In this document: one piece after another, positions 1 to 6,402 of the stretch | Position numbering within the stretch: position 1 is the first letter of the stretch | How the letters are laid out: every line of letters begins with the position of its first letter | Source: Deferribacteraceae bacterium | Lineage (GTDB): Bacteria > Chrysiogenota > Deferribacteres > Deferribacterales > JAISNW01 | Reading direction: 5' to 3' | DNA: 6,428 nt | Assembly (NCBI GenBank): GCA_031285415.1 | Contig: JAITWF010000013.1 | Location: 1-6,428, forward strand | The notes under the pieces: generated by a model | Databases searched by the model: none | Told to the model about the DNA's origin: nothing | Seen by the model: only the letters and a program-made list of their open reading frames with translations | Translations under genes and position numbers: made by a program

Positions 1-1
1 C

Positions 2-532
2 TTCGATCACCGCACTACATCGATGGGGTATCGGATAAATGAGCCTACGCACTACGTTGTAGAGGCTGATAGATTGCCAAGCTACGGATATAGGGCTGGC
101 AGATGGCTGGCGGAGTTGAAAAATGCTCTGGCGGCTGGCGATTACGACGCTATATTGAATGTAACACTGACAGATGGCGGCACCAGTGATATCTCTGTTT
201 CGCAGCTTAATGAGGAGCTTATCACGATAAAGGCGGCGCAGTCCGTTACATATATCACAGATTGCTCCCCCACAGAGGATAATATTGAGAGGGCTGTGAA
301 ATTTGCCGCAAATTCGACCCTTTTGATAATAGAGGCGCCGTTTTTAGAGGAAGATATTGAGCATGCTATTGAGAAGAATCATCTAGCGCTACATCTTTCA
401 AAGGAGATCTTCTGGCGGTCAAAGTCAGAGTTTGTACGCTTTACCCACTTCGCCTCTCGATACGAGAGGGAGAGTGATAGATTTTTCGCAAAGTTATATG
501 AACGAATGAATGGGCGAGTGTATACCAAATAA
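2..532 (+). CDS. RNase Z-like metallo-beta-lactamase-fold hydrolase, C-terminal part (5' partial)
   Basis: The reading frame is open from the left edge (first full codon at base 2), so the gene starts outside the window; the Met at 23 is internal, because the residues just before it (FDHRTTS) continue the family's conserved 'DHR' segment. Numbered from that Met, the protein shows the 'PSYGYRAGRWL' segment (19-29), TDCS (79-82) with Asp80 as the likely bridging metal ligand, IEAPFLEED (103-111), a His120 where the family has its HxTA histidine, and THFASRY (141-147) with the final metal-ligand His142. This order matches RNase Z and related zinc phosphodiesterases. RNase Z matures tRNA 3' ends, but many relatives with this C-terminus act on other substrates, and the N-terminal HxHxDH motif is not visible, so the substrate stays open. 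The HxTA element reads NHLALHL, a departure from the consensus. The gene ends in TAA and is separated from proC by an inverted repeat, so it is probably in a different unit. Confidence 0.8.
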   Translation, partial: FDHRTTSMGYRINEPTHYVVEADRLPSYGYRAGRWLAELKNALAAGDYDAILNVTLTDGGTSDISVSQLNEELITIKAAQSVTYITDCSPTEDNIERAVKFAANSTLLIIEAPFLEEDIEHAIEKNHLALHLSKEIFWRSKSEFVRFTHFASRYERESDRFFAKLYERMNGRVYTK

Positions 533-656
533 AAAATTGTTTATATTGCGCACTGCGTTGTTGTTTGAAAAAATGCAATCCTCATGTACGTCTTATGTAC
601 ACATCGGATTACATTTTTTCAAGCCGCCTAGCATTGCATCAATATAAATAATTTTT
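532..656. repeat. Long imperfect inverted repeat filling the gap before proC (MITE/REP-like or snap-back RNA)
   Basis: Nearly the whole gap folds on itself. Seen directly: the outer arms 532-548 and 640-656 pair over 17 positions with one G-T wobble; short pairs follow (550-552 with 635-637, 554-556 with 631-633); 565-575 pairs with 612-622 over 11 bases (TTGAAAAAATG against CATTTTTTCAA); 577-581 pairs with 606-610; and TGTAC at 585-589 pairs with GTACA at 597-601 around a 7-base loop. In total about 45-48 pairs, broken by small internal loops. The element starts on the last A of the upstream TAA and stops 2 bases before the proC ribosome binding site. It could be a non-autonomous mobile repeat, a bidirectional transcription terminator or an RNA processing site. 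It lacks the G/C-rich stem plus trailing T-run of a simple terminator. No flanking target duplication is obvious. Confidence 0.8.
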
Positions 657-658
657 GT

Positions 659-663
659 GGAGA
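659..663 (+). promoter_or_regulatory. Ribosome binding site of proC
   Basis: GGAGA lies 6 bases before the ATG at 670. It decides the start: the frame is also open from a TTG at 655, but that codon lies upstream of this site and inside the arm of the inverted repeat, and the protein from 670 begins in the normal family way (MLGFIGAGNMA). Confidence 0.8.
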
Positions 664-669
664 TTACGA

Positions 670-1440
670 ATGTTAGGCTTTATCGGTGCTGGCAACATGG
701 CGCAGGCAATCGTGAAAGGTATCTTGAAATCTGGATTTTACCCAGCGTCTGATATTATAATGAGTGCCACAAGCGAGCGCACTATCGATGGCGTGCGAGT
801 GACGACGAACAACGATGAAGTTATTGCTCTATCAGATACCGTTATAATATCGGTTAAGCCGCAGATGGCGGCGGCAGTGTTATCAAAGTTAAAGGTTTCC
901 ACCCCATCGCCGCTCTTTATATCGGTGATGGCAGGGCTTACGACCGATAAGGTAGAGAGCTTCTTCTCTAATAAGATATGCCTCGTCCGTGCTATGCCCA
1001 ATACGCCAGCGCAGGTGCAGATGGGCTGTACGGTGCTATCGAAGGGCACTCATGCAGATGATGAGGATATGACGATGGCTACAAGGATCTTTGAATGCGT
1101 TGGCACCGTCACTGTAGTGAAGGAGGGGCTTATTGACGCCGCCTCCGCTATATCTGGCTGCGGCCCTGCATATTTCTATATGATAATAGAGGCTCTCTCC
1201 GACGCTGGCGTAAAGGCTGGATTACCAAGGAAAGAGGCGCTGAAACTTGCTACGCAGACGGCGTTAGGCTCGGCGCAGATGATTATTGATAGTGGCAAGC
1301 ATCCAGCAGAGCTAAAAGATATGGTCACATCTCCAGCTGGCACCACGATTGCGGCACTATCGGTGCTGGAAGATTATAGCGTGCGTGCAGCATTTATAAA
1401 CGCCGTCGAGGCGGCAGTAGAGAGGTCTAAGGAGCTATGA
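670..1440 (+). CDS. proC: Pyrroline-5-carboxylate reductase
   Basis: Catalyses the last step of proline synthesis, reducing 1-pyrroline-5-carboxylate to L-proline with NAD(P)H in the cytoplasm. The 256-residue product is close to the usual family length. It has the N-terminal Rossmann dinucleotide motif GAGNMA (6-11) at the end of the first strand, SVKPQ (61-65), the RAMPNTPAQ segment (107-115), and in the C-terminal dimerisation and active-site domain SGCGPAYFY (162-170) and TSPAGTT (220-226), the region with the conserved substrate-binding Ser/Thr residues. The ATG at 670 follows a good GGAGA site. It is the first gene after the inverted repeat and its stop overlaps the next start as ATGA, so it likely heads the operon. 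Many bacteria keep proC beside a yggS-type PLP-protein gene; here the upstream neighbour is instead a metallo-hydrolase. No lesion is visible. Confidence 0.96.
   Translation: MLGFIGAGNMAQAIVKGILKSGFYPASDIIMSATSERTIDGVRVTTNNDEVIALSDTVIISVKPQMAAAVLSKLKVSTPSPLFISVMAGLTTDKVESFFSNKICLVRAMPNTPAQVQMGCTVLSKGTHADDEDMTMATRIFECVGTVTVVKEGLIDAASAISGCGPAYFYMIIEALSDAGVKAGLPRKEALKLATQTALGSAQMIIDSGKHPAELKDMVTSPAGTTIAALSVLEDYSVRAAFINAVEAAVERSKEL
1429..1434 (+). promoter_or_regulatory. Closely spaced ribosome binding site of the nitroreductase gene
   Basis: AAGGAG ends only 2 bases before the ATG at 1437, shorter than the usual 5-9. A second weaker AGAGG at 1421-1425 sits 11 bases upstream. The start is still convincing, because the protein begins just ahead of the family's RRSVRKF motif. 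Given the 4-base ATGA overlap, ribosomes finishing proC probably re-initiate here. Confidence 0.5.
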
Positions 1441-2000
1441 ACCCTATTATACAAAATATCTTAACTCGTCGCAGTGTGCGAAAGTTTAAGCCTGATATGA
1501 TTGCAGACAACATTCTAGACGCTATTATAGAGGCAGGGCTATACGCTCCAAGCACCAAAAACAAGCAGGCACGCCACTTTGCCATTATAAAGGGGCAGCC
1601 GAATATCGATAAGGTGACAGATATTACTAGGGAGGCGACAGCTCTTTGCGAGCCTATGCGCTACCCTAAGGTGCTAAATCCTGCGTATACCGTCAACTTT
1701 GGCGCACCAGTTTTTATTATCGTAACGGCAGACCCAGAGAGTGGCAACCCAGAGGCGGATGGAGCGGTTGCATTAGAGAATATGTTTCTTGCGGCGCATT
1801 CGCTAGGCGTTGGCTCTGTTTGGATCAATCAGCTGGTACCGCTTGCTAATGTACCGATCTTTCGTGAATTTTTGACTCGCTGTGGCGTGCCAGAGGGGTA
1901 TGTAGTTTGCGGAGCGGCGGCGTTTGGATATAGTGCCGCAGAGCCTGTTGCGGCGTTTCCTCGCAGAGAGGGGCAGGTTACTGTGATCGAGGAGCTATAA
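1437..2000 (+). CDS. Nitroreductase-family FMN-dependent oxidoreductase
   Basis: A 187-residue single-domain protein of the nitroreductase superfamily, normally homodimeric, FMN-binding and NAD(P)H-dependent. Visible signatures are RRSVRKF (11-17), whose arginines contact the FMN phosphate, the APST-N-Q segment (37-44) near the flavin, GAPVFIIV (89-96), and the C-terminal helix NMFLAAHSLGVGSVWIN (115-131) followed by CGAAAFGY (158-165). There is no signal peptide, membrane segment or extra iron-sulfur domain. The true substrate cannot be read from the sequence: family members reduce nitro compounds, quinones, flavins or enoates, or dehalogenate. It lies between proC and galE, overlapping the first by 4 bases and the second by 1 base (TAATG), so it is almost certainly co-transcribed. 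This need not mean a role in proline or sugar metabolism. Confidence 0.92.
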   Translation: MNPIIQNILTRRSVRKFKPDMIADNILDAIIEAGLYAPSTKNKQARHFAIIKGQPNIDKVTDITREATALCEPMRYPKVLNPAYTVNFGAPVFIIVTADPESGNPEADGAVALENMFLAAHSLGVGSVWINQLVPLANVPIFREFLTRCGVPEGYVVCGAAAFGYSAAEPVAAFPRREGQVTVIEEL

Positions 2001-2980
2001 TGAAAAATATCCTTATCGTCGGCGGTGCAGGATACATAGGCTCTCACGCCGTAGTAAACTTGCAAGAGAGCGGCTACAACTGCATAGTCCTCGATAACCT
2101 ATCAGAGGGGTATCGAGACGCCGTAAAGTGCGATCACTTTGTGCAGGGCGATATAAATGACACTAATGTGCTGAATTATGTATTCCAAAGCTACGATATA
2201 TCAACCGTTATGCACTTCTCCGCATATATAAATGTAGGTGAATCGGTTGTAGACCCACAGAAGTATTATAAAAACAATGTTCAGTCAACGTTAAATCTAT
2301 TATCTGCGATGGTCGATAATAAGGTGAAAAACTTTATCTTCTCCTCAACGTGTGCAATCTTTGGCAATCCGCAATATCTGCCGCTAGATGAGGATCATCC
2401 GCAAGCTCCGATAAACCCATACGGTATGTCGAAGTTTATGGTGGAGAAGATCCTTGAGGATTATAGCAAGGCGTATAACCTAAAGTACGTCGCCCTTCGC
2501 TACTTCAATGCGGCAGGGGCGCACCCCACCGTGCGGATAGGGGAGAATCATAGAATCGAGACGCACCTGATACCGTTGGTTTTAAAGACGCTGACAGGCG
2601 AAAGGAAAGATATCAAGATATTTGGTACTGACTACGACACACCAGATGGAACCTGCGTTCGAGATTATATACATGTGTGCGACTTAGCCGAGGCGCATAA
2701 AAACGCTATAGAGCTTTTAGACGCTGGCAATGAGAGCTATCAGATCAATCTAGGTACAGGGGTAGGGCACTCTGTAAAAGAGATCATTGCAGCTTGCGAA
2801 GAGGTGACAGGCATGAGGGTGCCAGTCGTTAATGCACCACGACGTGCAGGCGATCCTGCAAGCTTGGTGGCGACAAGCGGCGGACTGGCGAAGAGGCTAC
2901 TAAACTTTAATCCTAAATTTATAGATATACGAGAAACTATACGTACTGCATGGGATTGGGAACGAAATAAAGAATATTGA
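2000..2980 (+). CDS. galE: UDP-glucose 4-epimerase
   Basis: Interconverts UDP-glucose and UDP-galactose through a 4-keto intermediate on bound NAD. The 326-residue product is an extended short-chain dehydrogenase/reductase of normal GalE length. Motifs in order: NAD-binding GGAGYIGSH (8-16), SAYINVGESV (74-83), catalytic SST (115-117) and YGMSK (141-145, Tyr141 and Lys145), RYFNAAGA (167-174), and the GalE-specific stretch GTDYDTPDGTCVRDYIHV (209-226). The C-terminal motif is RRAGDPASLVA (281-291); Leu289 aligns with E. coli Tyr299, the gate residue that limits use of N-acetylated substrates. The start ATG overlaps the previous stop by 1 base and has GAGGAG 5 bases upstream (1989-1994). With glf downstream, its likely job here is to feed UDP-galactose to the mutase. 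UDP-GlcNAc epimerase activity is possible but not shown. Confidence 0.95.
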   Translation: MKNILIVGGAGYIGSHAVVNLQESGYNCIVLDNLSEGYRDAVKCDHFVQGDINDTNVLNYVFQSYDISTVMHFSAYINVGESVVDPQKYYKNNVQSTLNLLSAMVDNKVKNFIFSSTCAIFGNPQYLPLDEDHPQAPINPYGMSKFMVEKILEDYSKAYNLKYVALRYFNAAGAHPTVRIGENHRIETHLIPLVLKTLTGERKDIKIFGTDYDTPDGTCVRDYIHVCDLAEAHKNAIELLDAGNESYQINLGTGVGHSVKEIIAACEEVTGMRVPVVNAPRRAGDPASLVATSGGLAKRLLNFNPKFIDIRETIRTAWDWERNKEY

Positions 2981-2982
2981 GG
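2979..2982 (+). promoter_or_regulatory. Ribosome binding site that selects the TTG start of the decarboxylase
   Basis: GAGG overlaps the last two bases of the galE stop codon and is 6 bases before the TTG at 2989. The other in-frame TTG, at 2977, has only A-rich sequence upstream and would add four residues (MRRT) before the normal family N-terminus, so 2989 is preferred. No ATG or GTG exists near the right place. Confidence 0.65.
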
Positions 2983-2988
2983 CGAACA

Positions 2989-3930
2989 TTGAAAACGATA
3001 CTTATTGCTGGCGGCACTGGATTTATCGGTTCACATCTATGTAAAAGGCTTGTGGATGAGGGTAATCGTGTTATCTGTGTGGATAATAACTACACAGGAA
3101 CATTAAAAAATGTTGCCCCTATTATAGATAATCCAAACTTTAAATTTATCGAGCATGATATAGTTAATCCGCTCGATATCGACGAGAAGATTGATCAGAT
3201 CTATAACCTTGCTACCCCTGCCTCCCCAGTACACTATCAGGGAAAGGCTGCGCTATTCACCATAAAAACGTGCGTACATGGCGTTTTTAACCTGCTCGAG
3301 CTAGCTAAAAAGAATAACGCAAGGATCTTGCAGACCTCTACGTCGGAGGTGTATGGCGAGCCTTTAGAGCATCCACAAACTGAGAGTTATCGTGGAAATG
3401 TTAATCCGATAGGGATCAGAGCCTGCTACGATGAGGGAAAACGCCTTGGGGAAACGATCTTCTTTGAATACCATCGTGGTGAAGGCGTTGATATAAAGGT
3501 TGTGAGGATCTTCAATACGTATGGGGCGAATATGAACCCTGAAGATGGGCGAGTGGTGAGCAACTTCATCTGCCAGGCACTGAAGGGCGAAGATATTACG
3601 ATCTACGGCGATGGCACGCAAACTCGCTCCTTCTGCTATGTTGACGATCTTGTAGAGGTAATAATCCGCATGATGAATAGCCGTGATGGCTTCACAGGGC
3701 CTGTTAATATAGGCAACCCTGGCGAGTTTACAATGATCGAGCTTGCAGAGAAGGTGATAGAGATGACAGGCTCAAGTTCAAAGATTGTATTTATGCCACT
3801 TCCAGCAGACGACCCTACTCAGAGACGCCCCGATATATCGCTTGCTAAAAAAGAGCTCGGTTGGGAGCCATTGATACCGCTGAATGAGGGATTGGTAAAA
3901 ACTATAAACTACTTTAAGGGTGCAATATGA
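2989..3930 (+). CDS. uxs: UDP-glucuronate decarboxylase (UDP-xylose synthase)
   Basis: Converts UDP-glucuronate to UDP-xylose and CO2, using bound NAD through a 4-keto intermediate. From the TTG start the product has 313 residues, typical for soluble bacterial enzymes without the membrane anchor of eukaryotic ones. Motifs: GGTGFIGSH (8-16), YNLATPASPVHYQ (72-84), TSTSEVYGEP (116-125) with the catalytic Glu120, NPIGIRACYDEGKR (139-152) with Tyr147 and Lys151, RIFNTYGANM (173-182), DGRVVSNFI (186-194), GDGTQTRSFCYVDDLV (207-222) with Arg213, and DDPTQRRPDI (274-283). Glu120 and Arg213 match the Glu/Arg pair that distinguishes decarboxylation in the related ArnA domain. The combination points to this enzyme rather than dTDP-glucose dehydratase. 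It lies 8 bases after galE and overlaps ugd by 4 (ATGA); ugd makes its substrate, which supports the call strongly. Confidence 0.95.
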   Translation: MKTILIAGGTGFIGSHLCKRLVDEGNRVICVDNNYTGTLKNVAPIIDNPNFKFIEHDIVNPLDIDEKIDQIYNLATPASPVHYQGKAALFTIKTCVHGVFNLLELAKKNNARILQTSTSEVYGEPLEHPQTESYRGNVNPIGIRACYDEGKRLGETIFFEYHRGEGVDIKVVRIFNTYGANMNPEDGRVVSNFICQALKGEDITIYGDGTQTRSFCYVDDLVEVIIRMMNSRDGFTGPVNIGNPGEFTMIELAEKVIEMTGSSSKIVFMPLPADDPTQRRPDISLAKKELGWEPLIPLNEGLVKTINYFKGAI

Positions 3931-5240
3931 AGATCGCAATAATTGGTACAGGATATGTTGGACTTCCTACAGGTGTAGGGCTTGCAGAGTTTGGAAATGA
4001 CGTTGTTTGTATCGATAAGATAGAGCAGAAGATAACGGATCTTAATGCAGGGAAGATCACCCTCTACGAAGATGGGCTTGAGGAGCTTTTTATTAAGAAT
4101 AAAAACTCTGGCAAGCTTAAATTCACCACCGATATGGAGTCAGGGGTTGAGCAAGCTGATGTTGTTATTATCGCCGTTGGCACCCCAACGCACCCGATCA
4201 CAAAGGAGGCGGATCTAAAGTATATCTATGCCGCCGCTGGCGAGCTTGCCCAATACCTTGCAGGGTATACCGTTATCGCAGTTAAATCAACTGTACCAGT
4301 CGGCACAGGGGATAACGTCGAGGATATTATTAAAACTAGCAATCCGAATGCTGATTTCGATGTGGTATCGCTGCCAGAGTTTTTGCGAGAGGGATTTGCA
4401 GTTGAAGATTTCTTTAACCCTGACAGGATCGTTATTGGAGCCAATTCAGAGCGTGCAAAGGCTAAGATAGCAGAGCTTTATACGCCATTTAACGGCAAGA
4501 CTAACTTCCTATACGTTGCAAGACGTTCGTCGGAGGCTATTAAATATGCTGCAAACTCATTTCTTGCCGTTAAGGTGCATTATATAAACGAGATGGCAGA
4601 TTTCTGTGAGCGCTCTGGTGCTGATATAGACGAAGTTGCAAAGGGGATGGGGCTAGATAGCCGCCTAGGGGCAAAATTTTTGCAACCTGGACCTGGATAT
4701 GGCGGATCGTGCTTCCCAAAGGATACCACTGCAATGGTGAGTATGGCAAAGGGGCATGGGGTAGATCTGAATATCGTCGAAACAGCCGTTAAGCAGAACG
4801 CTCTACGCAAGATTAAGATGGCGGAGCGTATCTGCAATGCAGTAAAAGAGGTAGAGAAGCCTACGATCGGCGTGCTGGGGTTGACCTTCAAAGGTGGCAC
4901 AGATGATGTGCGAGAGTCGCCAGCGATGGAGATTATACAGGAGATTATAAAGTCGGAGCGAGTGTCTGTAAAGGCGTACGATCCGAAGGGGCTTGATAAC
5001 GCTAAATCGATCCTTACCGATGGTATATATTACGCCAAAAACGCATACGACGCCTGCAAAGGCACAGATCTGTGCGTAGTTCTGACAGAGTGGGTGGATT
5101 TCAAAGAGATCGACCTTGCGAAGCTCAAAGAGGTTATGAATACACCGTCTATAATGGACTTACGCAATCTATTGGATAGAGATACCGTTCGCAATGCTGG
5201 ATTTAAATATTCACGCATAGGCGAAGCTGATGGCAATTAG
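3927..5240 (+). CDS. ugd: UDP-glucose 6-dehydrogenase
   Basis: Oxidises UDP-glucose to UDP-glucuronate in two NAD-dependent steps in the cytoplasm. The 437-residue product is the usual bacterial size and has the three expected parts: an N-terminal NAD domain with GTGYVGLPTG (7-16) and AVGTPT (83-88), AVKSTVPVGT (118-127) and PEFLREG (150-156, Glu151); a central helix region with KYAANSFLA (206-214, Lys206 and Asn210); and the active-site loop PGPGYGGSCFPKD (254-266), whose Cys262 forms the thioester and whose Lys265 and Asp266 follow it. The C-terminal UDP-binding domain has GLTFKGGTDDVRESP (318-332). The ATG overlaps the decarboxylase stop by 4 bases and has AAGGG (3916-3920) 6 bases upstream. 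It supplies the substrate for the decarboxylase upstream. Some relatives oxidise UDP-sugars other than UDP-glucose, but the neighbours favour glucose. Confidence 0.95.
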   Translation: MKIAIIGTGYVGLPTGVGLAEFGNDVVCIDKIEQKITDLNAGKITLYEDGLEELFIKNKNSGKLKFTTDMESGVEQADVVIIAVGTPTHPITKEADLKYIYAAAGELAQYLAGYTVIAVKSTVPVGTGDNVEDIIKTSNPNADFDVVSLPEFLREGFAVEDFFNPDRIVIGANSERAKAKIAELYTPFNGKTNFLYVARRSSEAIKYAANSFLAVKVHYINEMADFCERSGADIDEVAKGMGLDSRLGAKFLQPGPGYGGSCFPKDTTAMVSMAKGHGVDLNIVETAVKQNALRKIKMAERICNAVKEVEKPTIGVLGLTFKGGTDDVRESPAMEIIQEIIKSERVSVKAYDPKGLDNAKSILTDGIYYAKNAYDACKGTDLCVVLTEWVDFKEIDLAKLKEVMNTPSIMDLRNLLDRDTVRNAGFKYSRIGEADGN

Positions 5241-6342
5241 ATATGATAATCTGATCGTTGGTTGCGGTCTATCGGGGGCGGTGCTGGCAGAGAGGCTGGC
5301 ATCGCTTCATGGTGAAACGTCGCTTGTGATCGATAAAAAGGATCATATCGCAGGTAACTGTTACGATTATAAAGATAATGGGATATCGGTTCATAGATAT
5401 GGGCCGCATATCTTTCATACGAATAACGCCGTGGTGTGGCAGTATCTATCACAATTTACCGATTGGCACCCCTATATGCACAGGGTTCTTGTCTATATAG
5501 ATGGGCAAACCGCCCCATTCCCATTCAATTTAAATACGATCAGACAGGTCTTTCCGCAGAGTTTGGCTGAAAAGCTAGAGGGAAAGCTTCTACACCTCTT
5601 CGAATATGGCAAAAAGATACCGATAATGGAGCTTCTGAATAGCTCTGACGACGATCTGCAATTTTTAGCAAACTATATATATGAGAAAGTTTTTAAGAAC
5701 TATACCATCAAGCAGTGGGGTTTGAGGCCAGAGGAGCTGGACGGCTCTGTTACCGCTAGGGTGCCGATCTCGATAAGCAGCGATAATAGATATTTTGGAG
5801 ATACCTACCAAGGGATCCCTGCCAATGGGTACACCGATATGATCGCAAATATCCTTAAAAATGATAAGGTAACTGTTAAAACAGGTGTAGCGTTCAGCGA
5901 TATAAAAGATTTTGTTGACTATGACAGATTGATCTATACTGCGCCTATCGATGAATATTTCGACTATAAATTTGGCAAATTGCCGTATAGAAGCTTGAAA
6001 TTTGATATTAGTGTGCAAGATACTGAGTATTACCAGTCAGTTGCAACTGTGAACTATCCAAACGACTATGATTTTACACGAATTACAGAGTTTAAACACT
6101 TTTTGGATGAGAGGAGCGACAAGAGTATAATAATGAAGGAGTTCCCCAAACCGCATAAAGAGGGGGAGAATGAGCCACTCTATCCAATAATGCAGGATGA
6201 AAATAGGCAGATCTATCAGCGATATTTAGCGGAAGCCCAAAAGATACCGAATCTGATCTTCGCTGGACGGCTAGGGGAGTATAAATATTACGATATGGAT
6301 AAAGTTGTAGAGAGGGCGCTGGAGATTGTAGCGAACTTTTGA
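5230..6342 (+). CDS. glf: UDP-galactopyranose mutase
   Basis: Flavoenzyme that interconverts UDP-galactopyranose and UDP-galactofuranose, the donor for galactofuranose in surface glycans; it needs reduced FAD. The 370-residue product matches the usual prokaryotic length. Visible: FAD-binding GCGLSGAVLAERLA (11-24), DKKDHIAGNCYD (35-46), YGPHIFHT (58-65, His60 and His63), KQW (161-163) in the mobile lid with Trp163 at the position of the known substrate-stacking Trp, Arg177 and Arg284 in the places of the two pyrophosphate-binding arginines, TYQGIPANGY (192-201), and the C-terminal flavin motif AGRLGEYKYYDMD (345-357). It overlaps ugd by 11 bases; the ribosome binding site is weak (AGG at 5219-5221), so translation is probably coupled to ugd. 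The start gives MAIRYDNLIVGCG, the normal family N-terminus. It ends in tandem TGA TGA stops and is the last gene in the window. Confidence 0.96.
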   Translation: MAIRYDNLIVGCGLSGAVLAERLASLHGETSLVIDKKDHIAGNCYDYKDNGISVHRYGPHIFHTNNAVVWQYLSQFTDWHPYMHRVLVYIDGQTAPFPFNLNTIRQVFPQSLAEKLEGKLLHLFEYGKKIPIMELLNSSDDDLQFLANYIYEKVFKNYTIKQWGLRPEELDGSVTARVPISISSDNRYFGDTYQGIPANGYTDMIANILKNDKVTVKTGVAFSDIKDFVDYDRLIYTAPIDEYFDYKFGKLPYRSLKFDISVQDTEYYQSVATVNYPNDYDFTRITEFKHFLDERSDKSIIMKEFPKPHKEGENEPLYPIMQDENRQIYQRYLAEAQKIPNLIFAGRLGEYKYYDMDKVVERALEIVANF

Positions 6343-6373
6343 TGACGGTGTGTTAATTGCTTTAATAATTTTG

Positions 6374-6387
6374 TTGACATTTGTCAA
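6374..6387. repeat. Perfect 14-bp palindrome over the -35 box (possible operator)
   Basis: TTGACATTTGTCAA consists of two perfect 6-base arms around a 2-base centre. The left arm is itself the TTGACA -35 hexamer, so a dimeric regulator bound here would block RNA polymerase. The symmetry is seen directly; the regulatory role is inferred. The short centre makes it a poor RNA hairpin and a better protein-binding site. Confidence 0.5.
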
Positions 6388-6402
6388 AATATGTAGTATT
6401 GC
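6374..6402 (+). promoter_or_regulatory. Candidate sigma-70 promoter after glf, driving a gene beyond the right edge
   Basis: A consensus TTGACA (6374-6379) is followed after 17 bases by TATTGC (6397-6402), a weak -10 sharing its first TAT with the consensus. Transcription would start near 6408-6412 and read out of the window. The surrounding gap (6343-6428) has no reading frame of note and no clear terminator for the upstream operon. The -35 box is strong, the -10 box is not, and the palindrome here offers another explanation of the same bases. Confidence 0.4.

Noticed and set aside
23..532. A complete small gene starting at the Met at 23.
   Set aside because: The frame is open to the left edge, the residues before the Met fit the family's conserved DHR segment, and the product would lack the N-terminal metal-binding half.
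532..656. CRISPR array or riboswitch in the gap before proC.
   Set aside because: There are no repeated units with spacers, and the structure is one long symmetrical hairpin rather than a multi-helix aptamer with known conserved loops.
655..669. An earlier TTG start for proC adding MWRLR.
   Set aside because: It lies upstream of the ribosome binding site and within the arm of the inverted repeat; the family N-terminus begins at the ATG at 670.
738..1049. Minus-strand reading frame of about 100 codons inside proC, and similar frames inside galE, uxs, ugd and glf.
   Set aside because: They lie wholly opposite strongly conserved coding sequence, have no recognisable family features, and are best explained as shadows of the real genes.
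6343..6373. Intrinsic terminator directly after glf.
   Set aside because: The sequence is A/T-rich with no G/C-rich stem followed by a T-run; transcription probably ends elsewhere or continues.
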